Assembly (NCBI GenBank): GCA_037953745.1
Contig: JBAKBP010004300.1
Location: forward strand, 62,001-126,000
DNA from: Lithodes maja
Taxonomy: Eukaryota; Arthropoda; Malacostraca; Decapoda; Lithodidae
Direction of reading: 5' to 3'
DNA: 64,000 nt
In this document: positions 20,584-30,005 of the stretch, one piece after another
Numbering within the stretch: position 1 is the first letter of the stretch
Layout: every line of letters starts with the position of its first letter
Notes under the pieces: model-generated
What the model saw: only the letters and a program-made list of their open reading frames with translations
The model's database searches: none
What the model was told of the DNA's origin: nothing
Program-made: the position numbers and the translations under genes

Positions 20584-20720
20584 GTGGAGGTGTTGGTGGT
20601 GGTGGTGTGGGTGTTGATGATGGTGTTGATGAAGGTGGTGGTTGTGGTGTTGCAGATGGTGGTGGTGATGGTGGTAGTGGTGGTGGTGCTGATGGATATG
20701 ATGGTGTTGATGGGTATCTA
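20584..20720. repeat. GGT/GAT trinucleotide-rich tract
   Basis: Imperfect GGTGGT/GTTGATGG units; low-complexity frames only. Confidence 0.75.
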
Positions 20721-20789
20721 TCTGTCTATCCATCAAGCACCCCCCCCCCCCTCTCTCTCTCCCCTATTGTCCATCACAGAAGGCTTGCG

Positions 20790-20995
20790 AGCAAGGTTGC
20801 CAAATCAAGTCCACTAGATAGTCAATAGAAGCCAAAAATCACTAGAATAATGCCACAATCTCTAGAATATCACGCTACAATGGTTCATCTATGGAATATC
20901 GCTAGAATTAATTTGCTAGATGTAATAATGTGCCTCTAAATCAAAGTAAATACCTCTAGATCTAGCGGGAAAGTAGCTAAATTGGCAACACTGGT
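20790..20995. mobile_element. Possible small MITE with GGTTGCCAAAT ends
   Basis: GGTTGCCAAAT near 20793 and AAATTGGCAAC near 20978 form imperfect inverted ends around about 190 bp that is rich in CTAGA words. No target duplication is obvious. It may equally be an uncharacterised repeat fragment. Confidence 0.3.
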
Positions 20996-21012
20996 TGAGA
21001 GACACTACTTAA

Positions 21013-21388
21013 GGGAGCCCACCTCGCTTTTTTTATTTTTCTCTCCCTCTCTCTTTGGCTTGTATCCCTTCGGCCCCTTTCAGCCTACTGTTTCAAGACG
21101 TTTACCCCCATCCAGGTGTCAACAATTTCCTGGCGAGCAGTAGCGAGCCAGCATATATATATTTTTGTTTTGACAGCAAACTAAATGTGTAAATTTTTCG
21201 ATAGAAAAATTTCTCTGGCGAAGCCGGATTCTCCATACAATGCTGGCTCGCCATAGCTCGCCAGGAAGAAATTGACACCTGGATGGGGTTAAACGTCTTA
21301 AAACAGTTGGCTGAATGGGGCCGAATGGATACAAGCCAGGGAAAGAGAGAAAAGGAGAGAAAGAGAAAATAAAGCAGGTGACCTCCCC
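21013..21388. mobile_element. Foldback MITE with TTAA target duplication (376 bp)
   Basis: Flanked by TTAA at 21009-21012 and 21389-21392. The left arm (GGGAGCCCACCTCGCTTT, then GGCTTGTATCC and CCATCCAGGTGTCAA) is mirrored by the right arm (TTGACACCTGGATGG, GGATACAAGCC and AAAGCAGGTGACCTCCCC), so most of the element is an inverted repeat. No open frame. Likely non-autonomous. Confidence 0.75.
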
Positions 21389-21400
21389 TTAAATATGTAT

Positions 21401-21470
21401 GGCATCATCAGTGGCTGGGTTGCTTAATGTCGCCACCTCATGGAACTCAACTTGCATATATTGACCCCTT
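21401..21470. repeat. Microsatellite-flanking module, copy 1
   Basis: Contains GGGTTGCTTAATGTCGCC, ACCTCATGGAACTCAAC and GCATATATTGACCCC. Copies 2 (21841-21905) and 3 (63791-63860) share the core, and all three border TATC/TACC arrays. Confidence 0.65.
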
Positions 21471-21477
21471 TTCTACC

Positions 21478-21639
21478 TAGATTCTAGCTGTTTATCTATT
21501 CGTGTATCTATCTTTCTATTTATTTATATTTTATCTATCTCCTTTTATAATACATCTTTTTATGTATCTGTTTTTACCTCTATATACATCCTTAATCTCT
21601 TCATTTATCTCTACCTAGCTATCTATCTACCTATCTATA

Positions 21640-21711
<72 letters not shown>

Positions 21712-21720
21712 GGTATATAA

Positions 21721-21779
<59 letters not shown>

Positions 21780-21840
21780 ATCTCTCTCTCTATATATATA
21801 TATACAGTACAGTATATCTGTCTACATATGCACGAGATAC
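21478..21840. repeat. TATC and AT microsatellite block
   Basis: TATC-type tetranucleotide runs merge into two long AT runs (21669-21709 and 21727-21777) and a short CT run. Tyr/Ile-only frames on either strand are artefacts of the repeat. Confidence 0.9.
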
Positions 21841-21905
21841 GTATAGTGGGTGGGTTGCCTAATGTCGCCACCTCATTAAATTCAACCTGCATATAATAGG
21901 CCTTT
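21841..21905. repeat. Microsatellite-flanking module, copy 2
   Basis: Reads GGGTTGCCTAATGTCGCC then ACCTCATTAAATTCAACC and GCATATAATAGGCC. It is a direct repeat of copy 1 on the other side of the microsatellite block. Confidence 0.65.
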
Positions 21906-21919
21906 TCCCGTCTACCTCT

Positions 21920-22240
21920 TTATAAGAACATAAAAACATTAGAAAATGGGAGTCTGCAGAAAGCCGATCGGCCCACACAAGGCAGATCCCTGTCACTCCC
22001 AACCCTAATTACAAGGCCTAATTATAGGCCCAACTCACCAATACCCTGGGGACCGACCCCACAAAAACGGTCAGAGATCAACACAAGATTACGGGGATCT
22101 ACAGAGCACCGATTGGCCCACAACTGACAGATCCCTCCTCATACCCAACCCATCTCGTCCATATGCCTATCTAATTTTATCTTAAATCTCCCTATCGTTC
22201 TCGATCCTACCATGTCACTCGGTAGCCTATTCCACATGTC
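21920..22240 (-). pseudogene. CR1 C-terminal tail and 3' UTR
   Basis: 22139-22240 encodes MWNRLPSDMVG to LDRHMDEMG, the usual end of CR1-like pol. The remaining sequence to about 21920 is 3' UTR and includes two related stretches around GATCGGCCCACA and GATTGGCCCACA. The SINE begins right after 22240. Confidence 0.8.
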
Positions 22241-22800
22241 TTTTTTTTTTTTTTTTTTTTTTATATATTCCAACTTACTTCCTCTCGGGCATAGGCTGAG
22301 AGCCTTAACATTCACGGTTTTACAATGAACAGTGAAGCCCGTGAGGTCTTGTTCCAGTCTAGGGAGTGAGACATGTGAAGCACGTAGAGTACAACGAGCA
22401 CCTGCCATCTTGCCTTCACATGAGGCACGGTGCTTACTCATGGCCCGAAACGACCCCATCTCTGAAGCCACCTCGTTCCCGTGCTTCACTGTCTCATCCC
22501 TACACTAGGACTCTCACACTTACACACACACAACGCCACCTGTTGAGCAGATAACTCACCAGGCATTGCACCCCTATAGCATATTTTGAATATGGGAATA
22601 TTCATACAGTGCTATTTAATCAGGGAACAATGAGGGTATTTTATTGACGTTTCGGTGGGCTTGTGGTAATGCACTGATACCAGGTACAGCACAAATTCCA
22701 TCCCAATAATATCTTCCCATTGATACATCGGGATTTGAACCAGGGACCTTTGGATTACCAGGCCAGTGGCAAGACCACTCCACCACACCTCCCCTACAAC
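22241..22800 (-). mobile_element. tRNA-headed SINE, copy 1 (minus strand)
   Basis: The head (complement of about 22720-22794) reads GGGGAGGTGTGGTGGAGTGG with A-box-like sequence, then a B box close to GGTTCAAATCC. A body of about 450 bp follows, and a T run at 22241-22262 represents the poly(A) tail. The second copy is at 40199-40770 in plus orientation. It splits the CR1 tail between the codons for NRVV and DMWNR without an evident target duplication. Confidence 0.82.
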
Positions 22801-22939
22801 TCTGTTACCAAACCAATATTTGCCTATATCTTTTCTGAAACGAATTGTATCTAATTTGAAGCCATTTATTTGAGTTTTCTCGCTATCACTGAGTTTCAGT
22901 ACAATTTTCATGTCCCCTTTATTAATCCCACTAACCCAC
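22801..22939 (-). pseudogene. CR1 C-terminal fragment
   Basis: Encodes GDMKIVLKLSDSEKTQ and FKLDTIRFRKDIGK, then WFGNRVV, the conserved segment near the end of CR1 pol. It is bounded by the Jockey-like insert on the 5' side and the SINE on the 3' side. Confidence 0.8.
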
Positions 22940-24482
22940 TTTTTTGTTTCTATGTGAGTGAGGGAGGCAAGAGGCAGAACTGCCTATGGCGAGTGCCTCC
23001 CCCATAATTGAAAGAGTGACAGGGCCAAAATCAAGGGACGTTCAAGCCTAAATGCCTGGACAAACGGAGTTTGAAGCAATTTAAGTCATAGGAAGAGGGA
23101 AAGACTGATTCTGGGAGAGAGTTCCAGAGCTCAGCTGTTGAATAGAAGAAAGTCTGAGAGTAACGTTTCACTCTTGAGTTGGAGAGTTGCACAGAGTAGG
23201 GGTGGGATTGTGTTGCAAGACGGGTACCACGTGCCCTATGTAAAGGAGGTGTTATACACTGGGAAAGCTCTGAGGAACACTGATTATTATAGTAGGGATA
23301 GAATAGCGAGAGAGATGCAACATTGCGGCGAAAATAGAGAGATTGCAGAGAGTTGGTGAGTGGACGGCGTTACTGTTACGAAAGGCCTTTCTTTAAATTT
23401 GTCTAGGAGAGCGGTGTGAGAGGAACCTCCCCACAAATGTGAACAATACTCAATACAAGGACGCACTATGCCCCTGTACAGAGCAAGAAGCTGTGCAGGG
23501 GTAAAGAACCCCCTAAGGCAATTGAGCACACCCAGTTTCTGGGAGGCTGCCTTAGCACGACTGGTAATATGGTCCTTCCAACTGAGAGCAGAAGAAAAAG
23601 AGACACCAAGAATATTGAGAGAAGATGAAGGATTGATTTTTGTATTGTTGCAGAATAAGGGATAGTCCGCTGGGAGTTCCTGACGGGTAGATAGATGGAG
23701 AAATTGGGTTTTGGAACCATTAAAGGTAACAAGGTTTTCTCTGCCCCAATTGGAGATAGTAGTTAGATCAGAATTTAAGTGTTCTATGGCTTCATTCCAT
23801 TTGTCATTGAGGAATTGCTGGCTTGGGCATTCTGAAAAACTAATGGAGTACTGTAAGGTTGAGTCGTCTGCGTATGAATGGATGGGAATTGAGGTACAGT
23901 TGAGAAGATAATTTATAAAAATTTGAAAGAGAATAGGAGATAGGACAGAGCCCTGACGAACACCAGAGTTTATAGGGTGAGGAAGTGAGCGATGGCCGCC
24001 CACAACCGCAGCTATGGAATGGCTGGAGAGGAAATTAGAGACAAAGGCACAGTTGGAGGGATAGGCACCGAAGGAGGGCAGTTTAGAAATTAGCGATTTG
24101 TGCCAGACTCTATCGAAGGCTTTCGATATGTCTAGTGCAATAGAAAAAGTCTCACCGAAGTCCCGAAAGGAGGATGACCAAGAGTTAGTAAGACATGAAA
24201 TAAGATCACCAGTAGAGCGACCCTTAAGGAAGCCATACTTGCTATCTGAGAGCAGATTATGAGAAGAGAAATGCTTAAGAAATTTGGAAGCAAGAATAGT
24301 TTCAAAAACTCTAGAAATACAAGAGATGAGAGCAATTGGACGATAGTTGGAGGGTTGAGAGCGGTCAACCTTCTTTGGGACAGGTTGAATGAGAGCAAAC
24401 TTCCAGCATGAAGGGAAGACGTTAGAGGATAGACAGAGACGAAAGAGTTTGCCTAGGCAGGGAGTCAGCACGGAAGCACAGT
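22940..24482 (-). mobile_element. 5'-truncated Jockey-like LINE, copy 1
   Basis: Encodes a reverse transcriptase C-terminal half from 24482 leftwards: NYRPIALISC, DISKAFDRVWH and HSYADDSTLQYS (active site YADD). Conserved C-terminal words ILGVSFSSALSWKDHI and CIEYCSHLWGGS follow. The frame breaks near 23390. A short T run at 22940-22945 marks the poly(A) end. The 5' junction (complement ACTGTGCTTCCGTGC) is the same as that of copy 2 at 59280. Clade assignment (Jockey/CR1 group) is from general RT features only. Confidence 0.8.
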
Positions 24483-24623
24483 TTTTGAACACTTCTATCA
24501 TATCCCCTCTAACTCTGCGTTACGAATGTATGCCTAATTTTGTCAACCTTTCTTCATACGGAAGATTTCTAATATGAATCATTTTTGTCATTCTTTGCTG
24601 TACTCTCTCCAACGAATCTATGT
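24483..24623 (-). pseudogene. CR1 RT C-terminal fragment
   Basis: The complement encodes IDSLERVQQRMTKMIHIRNL, LPYEERLTKLGIHS with a stop, then RRVRGDMIEVF, the canonical CR1 segment after the palm. It is flanked by inserts on both sides. TATGT at 24619-24623 is repeated at 29050-29054 as the target duplication of the plus-strand LINE. Confidence 0.82.
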
Positions 24624-24632
24624 ACTCACTCA

Positions 24633-27600
24633 ATGGCGGGAGGGATGAAGGGTGCGGGCGTAGCCCTCTCTCTATGTATCATCCTTCTCAACATCCAGAG
24701 GGGCTGTGCTGATATACAGGTGCAGAGGGGACCGGTAGTGTACCAGGTCAACACTAAACAAGTATTGAGGGACCTCGTCACACAGAAATCACACACGAGT
24801 GAAATTTCTGTCACCATTCCTGCCTGGTCTATTTCATATATCGGGAAGACGCCGCGACTGGGCAAATACTCTGGCACAACCTCGCTGCAACACCTATTGT
24901 GCTACACTCTAATTAGCTGCGGAGATGTAGAGACCAACCCCGGCCCTAGTTCAACGTTGAAGAAACCTCACCACCAAACAAGTAAGGCAGACACCGACGT
25001 TTCAACAGTCCCTAGCAGTAAAATTCGTTATAACAAACTGGGCCAGCAGGCACCCAAGTCTCCCGTCACGCTCCAACTCACAACCAAGACCGCAGGGCAA
25101 CCGCCAGCACAGTGCCAACATTCTACTTACTCAACATTACCCTCAACTGTATCATCACTACCACAGATATCGGTGACCCAAGTAACACAACATGCAACCA
25201 GAACACCCAAACAAACAGGAAGCTCTAGCAAACACATCGACAATGAAGTAACAGCAACAACGGCCAAGAACAAGGACATAAAACAACAAAATTTAATACA
25301 GGTAGGGGTGGGAGGGGGGCAAGGGAGAGCCACAACCTGTCCTCATCTCACGCGCTCACACACCATCAGCCGCTCACGGCGCACAGCTGATCACCACACC
25401 GCCAAACGTACGATGAACAGTAACAGGAAAATATGTATAGTGTGCGATATTGGATTCAACAAAAGGAGTACAACGTCACAATGTAGTAGTTGTAATGAAA
25501 CAGTACACGATCGATGTACTTACGTTACTAGCAGAAAAGAAGTGGAATGCGATAAATGTAGGGAAATAGCTATTAAGGGTCCTAAAATCATTTGTGAAAT
25601 ATGTGAATCACTCATAACAAGAAAACAAAGGATCATAAACTGTGTTAAGTGTAAAACTGTAGCTCACATGAAGTGCATCTCTAAGAAGACCAACAGTGAA
25701 GAACGGGAATTCCTATGCAACATATGTGCCTTGCATTCATTACCGAATATTAATGTAAATGAACCAATTAGTATTAACAACTCAGAATCCAGCCAGGACA
25801 CATTCAAAATCAAAGATGAATACAGAGTGTTCACCAACAAAGGGCTCCATCTTATCCACATTAACGCCAGATCAATGTACCATAAATTGTCAGAATTAAA
25901 CTTGTTAGCTAATAAGGCCAAAGCTTCAATAATTGCAATCACAGAAACCTGGCTGGATTCAAGTATAAACGATGGTGAAATAAACATTCAAGGTTTCAAT
26001 ATGGTTAGGAATGATCGCAATAGGCATGGGGGAGGAGTATGTCTGTATGTAAAAAACAACCTCACACACACAACCAGGACCGACCTCCATGTAGAAAATC
26101 ACGAAGCTCTGTGGATCGATCTACACCTGCCGAGGACAAGACTCATCACAATTGGGGTATGCTATAGGCCACCAGACGACACACAATTCTTGACCAAATT
26201 TGAACGAACGTTGTCATCGCTAGACCCTCGGAATGAATCCATCATACTAGGGGATTTTAACCTGTGTTACAAACAACGAAATGATAGGCTTGTACGAGAA
26301 TATAGGCATATACTGACAATGCACAATCACAAACAACTCACAACAACCCCCACACGTATCTCTGAGAACACTGCCACAATAATAGACCACATAAACTGTA
26401 ACAGAGAGGACAAAATATCCCAATCAGGGGTTATACAGACTGGGATAAGTGATCACTTCGTCACATATTGCACACGAAAAACCACAAAAATTACCCTAGA
26501 GAATCACAAGATTATCAAAACAAGGTCACTCAGAAACTACAATAAAGAAACATTTCTGGACATTTTATGGAATACAGACTGGTCTCCAGTGTTTGGAAGT
26601 ACAAACGTTAATGACGCATGGGTTGGCTTCAGAACCATCATCACAAACATTCTAGACGAAATAGCTCCTCTGAAAGACATACGAATTAAAGCAAGGTCAG
26701 ACCCATGGATCAACAATGACATACTACACCATCTGGAACACAGAGACAATCTGTTAAAAAGGCTAGCGAAACATAGACAGGATCAAGGTCTGAAACATGA
26801 GTTCAACAGGGCCAGGAATAAACTAAGTAGGAAAATAAAATCAGCGAAAACTAATTATTTTCACAATAAGGCAGAGGAATATCAGAATAACCCAAAGAAA
26901 CTATGGAGGCACCTAAAAACAACAGGCTACAGCAACAAGACAAGGGATTCGTCTAACACTAATATTGCTCTCACCATTAATGATCAGATTTGCCACGATA
27001 AACAACAAATTTCAACCTACTTCAACTCCTTCTTCACCTCCATAGCAAACACACTTGCACAGAACCTACCTCAACCTCTCAATAAATACACGACAACAAC
27101 GGCCACCTTTCGAAATTTCTACAGAGATAAAGACATACACCCAAACACATTTGGATTGCAAAATGTTACACCAAAATACACTTTTGACGAGCTGTCTAAC
27201 CTAAATGTACATAAAAGCACAGGACCAGACAAAATTCCTGCCAAATTTCTACGAGATGGAGCCATTGGTATAGCAGGCCCCCTAACCCACATCATCAACT
27301 TGTCAATTAACACCAACACTGTACCTGCTGAACTGAAGGAAGCTATTGTAACCCCTCTATTCAAGAAAGGAAATAAACTAGAAGTTGGTAACTACAGACC
27401 AGTTAGCATATTATGTATTGTATCTAAAATCCTTGAAAGAGCGGTATACACCCAAATTGAACACTACCTCAAACAAAATGATCTATTCTATAAGTTTCAA
27501 TCAGGTTTCAGATGCATGTACTCGACAGACTCCTGTCTCATCCACTTAACGGATCACATTCGTAAAGAAATGTCTAAAGGTAACTACACCGGTATGGTTC

Positions 27601-28727
27601 TTCTTGATCTACAAAAAGCGTTTGACAGAGTAGACCATGATATCCTATGTAATAAACTACAAGCAATGGGCATAGGATCTGTGAACTGGTTTAAATCTTA
27701 TCTTAGTGGTAGAACTCAAAGAGTCAAAATTGACGATAATATATCTGATCCTATGCCAATTAACTGTGGGGTCCCGCAGGGAAGCATCCTTGGTCCCTTA
27801 CTCTTTCTCTGTTATGTGAACGACATGGAACTGAGCGTCTCATGTAAATTATTACTGTATGCAGACGACAGCGTGCTCCTGGTTTCAGGAAAAGACCCAA
27901 TAAGTATTGCCGCTTCACTTTCCAAAGAACTAGAATCATGTAGTGAATGGCTAGTGGACAATAGACTATCTCTTCACCTGGGCAAGACGGAAGCCATCTT
28001 ATGTGGAACAAAACGCAAACTGAAAGACATTGTGGGCTTCTCGGTCAACTGTAATGATATTCCTATAACAACAGTGTCACAAGTTAAATATCTCGGACTA
28101 AAACTGGACGCGAGTTTGTCAGGTGAAACAATTTTGGAATCTATCCTGAGTAAGTGTAGAGCACGTATAAAATACCTGTATAGACAGGTGGGATGCTTGC
28201 CCGCGGCGACCAAAAAGACCCTCTGCCAAGCGCTTGTTCAATGTCATTTTGACTATTCTGTGTCATCCTGGTACTCTGCATCATCTAAATCAGCACAGCA
28301 CAAACTTCAGGTCACTCAAAATAAAATGGTTAGGTTCATGCTGAACCTAGGACCCAGATCACATGTTGGCCAGGAACAACTTCAGTCACTAGGTATGCTC
28401 AATGTCGCTGACAGGGCCAAACAAATCAGGCTCACTAATGCCTTCAAAATTTTCTATGACAGAGCTCCAGAGTACCTAAAGAATGATTTTGTTAAAGCAA
28501 ATGAGAGGAGTGGACATAATACAAGAAACAGGATGTTTAATTTTAAGGTCCCGAGAATCCAAGGACAGGGTAAGCAAACATTCTTCTTCACCGCCATCAA
28601 AGTCTGGAACGACCTACCCCAGTCAGTCCGTGAAAAGAGAACACTGTATTCCTTCAGACGTAGCCTGAAGGAACACCTGAACCGGACAGCTGCGAGAAGG
28701 GAGCACCAAGCTTATGTCTACTACTAA
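24633..28727 (+). CDS. LINE polyprotein: signal-like N-terminus, 2A, PHD-like fingers, AP endonuclease, RT
   Basis: The frame is open from 24585, but 24585-24623 is host CR1 sequence, so ATG 24633 (1364 codons) is the preferred start. Residue numbers here count from 24585. A hydrophobic stretch GVALSLCIILL (about 25-35) resembles a signal sequence. CGDVETNPGP ends at P121 and matches the 2A ribosome-skipping consensus. Two CCHC/PHD-like clusters lie at about 282-374 (CIVC, CSSC, CDKC; CEIC, CVKC, CNIC). The apurinic-type endonuclease is at about 422-645 (HINARSM, ITETWLD, LGDFN, SDHFV). RT is at about 905-1165 (VTPLFKKGN, LDLQKAFDRVDHDIL, GVPQGSILGPLLF, YADD 1092-1095). No disabling mutation is seen. 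The 2A would release a short N-terminal product from the enzyme. Confidence 0.9.
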   Translation: MAGGMKGAGVALSLCIILLNIQRGCADIQVQRGPVVYQVNTKQVLRDLVTQKSHTSEISVTIPAWSISYIGKTPRLGKYSGTTSLQHLLCYTLISCGDVETNPGPSSTLKKPHHQTSKADTDVSTVPSSKIRYNKLGQQAPKSPVTLQLTTKTAGQPPAQCQHSTYSTLPSTVSSLPQISVTQVTQHATRTPKQTGSSSKHIDNEVTATTAKNKDIKQQNLIQVGVGGGQGRATTCPHLTRSHTISRSRRTADHHTAKRTMNSNRKICIVCDIGFNKRSTTSQCSSCNETVHDRCTYVTSRKEVECDKCREIAIKGPKIICEICESLITRKQRIINCVKCKTVAHMKCISKKTNSEEREFLCNICALHSLPNINVNEPISINNSESSQDTFKIKDEYRVFTNKGLHLIHINARSMYHKLSELNLLANKAKASIIAITETWLDSSINDGEINIQGFNMVRNDRNRHGGGVCLYVKNNLTHTTRTDLHVENHEALWIDLHLPRTRLITIGVCYRPPDDTQFLTKFERTLSSLDPRNESIILGDFNLCYKQRNDRLVREYRHILTMHNHKQLTTTPTRISENTATIIDHINCNREDKISQSGVIQTGISDHFVTYCTRKTTKITLENHKIIKTRSLRNYNKETFLDILWNTDWSPVFGSTNVNDAWVGFRTIITNILDEIAPLKDIRIKARSDPWINNDILHHLEHRDNLLKRLAKHRQDQGLKHEFNRARNKLSRKIKSAKTNYFHNKAEEYQNNPKKLWRHLKTTGYSNKTRDSSNTNIALTINDQICHDKQQISTYFNSFFTSIANTLAQNLPQPLNKYTTTTATFRNFYRDKDIHPNTFGLQNVTPKYTFDELSNLNVHKSTGPDKIPAKFLRDGAIGIAGPLTHIINLSINTNTVPAELKEAIVTPLFKKGNKLEVGNYRPVSILCIVSKILERAVYTQIEHYLKQNDLFYKFQSGFRCMYSTDSCLIHLTDHIRKEMSKGNYTGMVLLDLQKAFDRVDHDILCNKLQAMGIGSVNWFKSYLSGRTQRVKIDDNISDPMPINCGVPQGSILGPLLFLCYVNDMELSVSCKLLLYADDSVLLVSGKDPISIAASLSKELESCSEWLVDNRLSLHLGKTEAILCGTKRKLKDIVGFSVNCNDIPITTVSQVKYLGLKLDASLSGETILESILSKCRARIKYLYRQVGCLPAATKKTLCQALVQCHFDYSVSSWYSASSKSAQHKLQVTQNKMVRFMLNLGPRSHVGQEQLQSLGMLNVADRAKQIRLTNAFKIFYDRAPEYLKNDFVKANERSGHNTRNRMFNFKVPRIQGQGKQTFFFTAIKVWNDLPQSVREKRTLYSFRRSLKEHLNRTAARREHQAYVYY

Positions 28728-29050
28728 ATGCGACATAAGAGATAGACAAACCAAACTGAAATGATTACTGATTACGGATTACTGATATTTACTATAGGAT
28801 GTAAGGCATCTTAAAATAACCCCCTAGAAATACTTTCTCTAAAGTATCTATTTCTTTATCCTCCCCATTTTCCCCAGCTAACCTAATCCCACAAGGACCC
28901 CAATGGAAATACGCCTAACGGCCTTATTGGGCTATCCTTAGTTGGAATTATGCAAGGCTGGTACATGTCATATTTGTAACAAACTATGTGGTACCAACTC
29001 TGCAAATTGCTAACTGAATAAATATTATTATTATTATTATTATTATTATT
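28728..29050 (+). other. 3' UTR and ATT tail of the plus-strand LINE
   Basis: Non-coding; ends GAATAAATATT followed by an ATT run (29017-29050). Such short tandem tails replace poly(A) in many CR1/L2-type LINEs. Confidence 0.75.
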
Positions 29051-30005
29051 ATGTCCATTCTGTAATAAGGACACCAAAATTGAACAGCATAATCCATATG
29101 AGGTCTTACTAATGATAAGTAAAGTTTTAAGATAACATCGGCAGTTCTGTTACTCACACTCCTTGAGATGAACCCGAGAATCCTGTGTGCCTTGTTATGA
29201 ATGCTTATACAATGTTTTCTAGGCTTCAAATCGTTGCTAACAAACACACACAAATCTTTCTCGCAGTCTGAGTTTTCTAATTCCGTATTAGCTAGTTTAT
29301 ATTTTGCATTAGTATTCGTCTTCCCTATCTTTAATACCTTGCATTTGTCAATGTTAAAACTCATCTGCCAATTTACTGACCATTCGTCTAAGGTATCTAG
29401 ATCCCTTTGAAGGCACTCTATGTCGCTATCTGAATCTATTGTTCTCCCTATTTTGGTATCGTTTGCAAATTTACTTATCCTACTAGTTATACCTAAATCA
29501 AGGTCATTTATGTATATAACAAACAACAGAGGACCCAATACAGATCCCTGGGGGACACCACTTTTGACTGCTCCCCATTCTGACTTAGTACCATTTATGC
29601 TGACTCTCTGCTTCCTACCAATTAGCCATGACCTAATCCATCCCAACAACGACCCAACTATTCCAGGTGCCTCAACCTTTCTCATCAATCTCTCATGAGG
29701 GACTCTGTCGAGAGCTTTACTGAAATCTAAATATATTATATCATATGACTTGTCATTATCTACTGCTTCATATGCTTCTGAGAAGAAGCTTAGCAAATTA
29801 GTATGGCAAGAACGTCCCTGCGTTAACCCATGCTGCCTAGCAATAATTGACTCTAGCAACTTTCCTATGATTGATGTGAGACTGGGACGGTAATCGGATG
29901 CTATTGATTTATCACCTTTTTTGAAGATCGGAACTACATTTACAATCTTCCAAGCTGATGAGACTAAGCCTGTTTCTTATTACTTGTTAAATATAGATGT
30001 TAATG
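29051..30005 (-). pseudogene. CR1 reverse transcriptase core
   Basis: Encodes FNK, two stops, ETGLVSSAWK, NVVPIFKKGDK, LDFSKALDRVPHERL, SGVPQGSVLGPLLFVIYIN and KFANDTKIG, where the usual YADD-type active site reads FAND. KCKVLKIG and VRPHMDYAVQFWCPYYRMD follow. The second active-site Asp is replaced, in-frame stops are present near 29975, and the frame is cut at 29051 by the plus-strand LINE and at 30006 by another insert. Confidence 0.85.

Larger units (their letters stand above)
24624..29050 (+). mobile_element. Nearly complete CR1/L2-group LINE with 2A motif
   Basis: Inserted in plus orientation into the minus-strand CR1 with the short duplication TATGT (24619-24623, 29050-29054). It has a single long gene, a 3' UTR from 28728 and an ATT-repeat tail at 29017-29050, as in L2/CR1-like elements. 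The 5' boundary lies only nine bases before the first element-encoded ATG, so the copy may be slightly 5' truncated. Confidence 0.85.
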
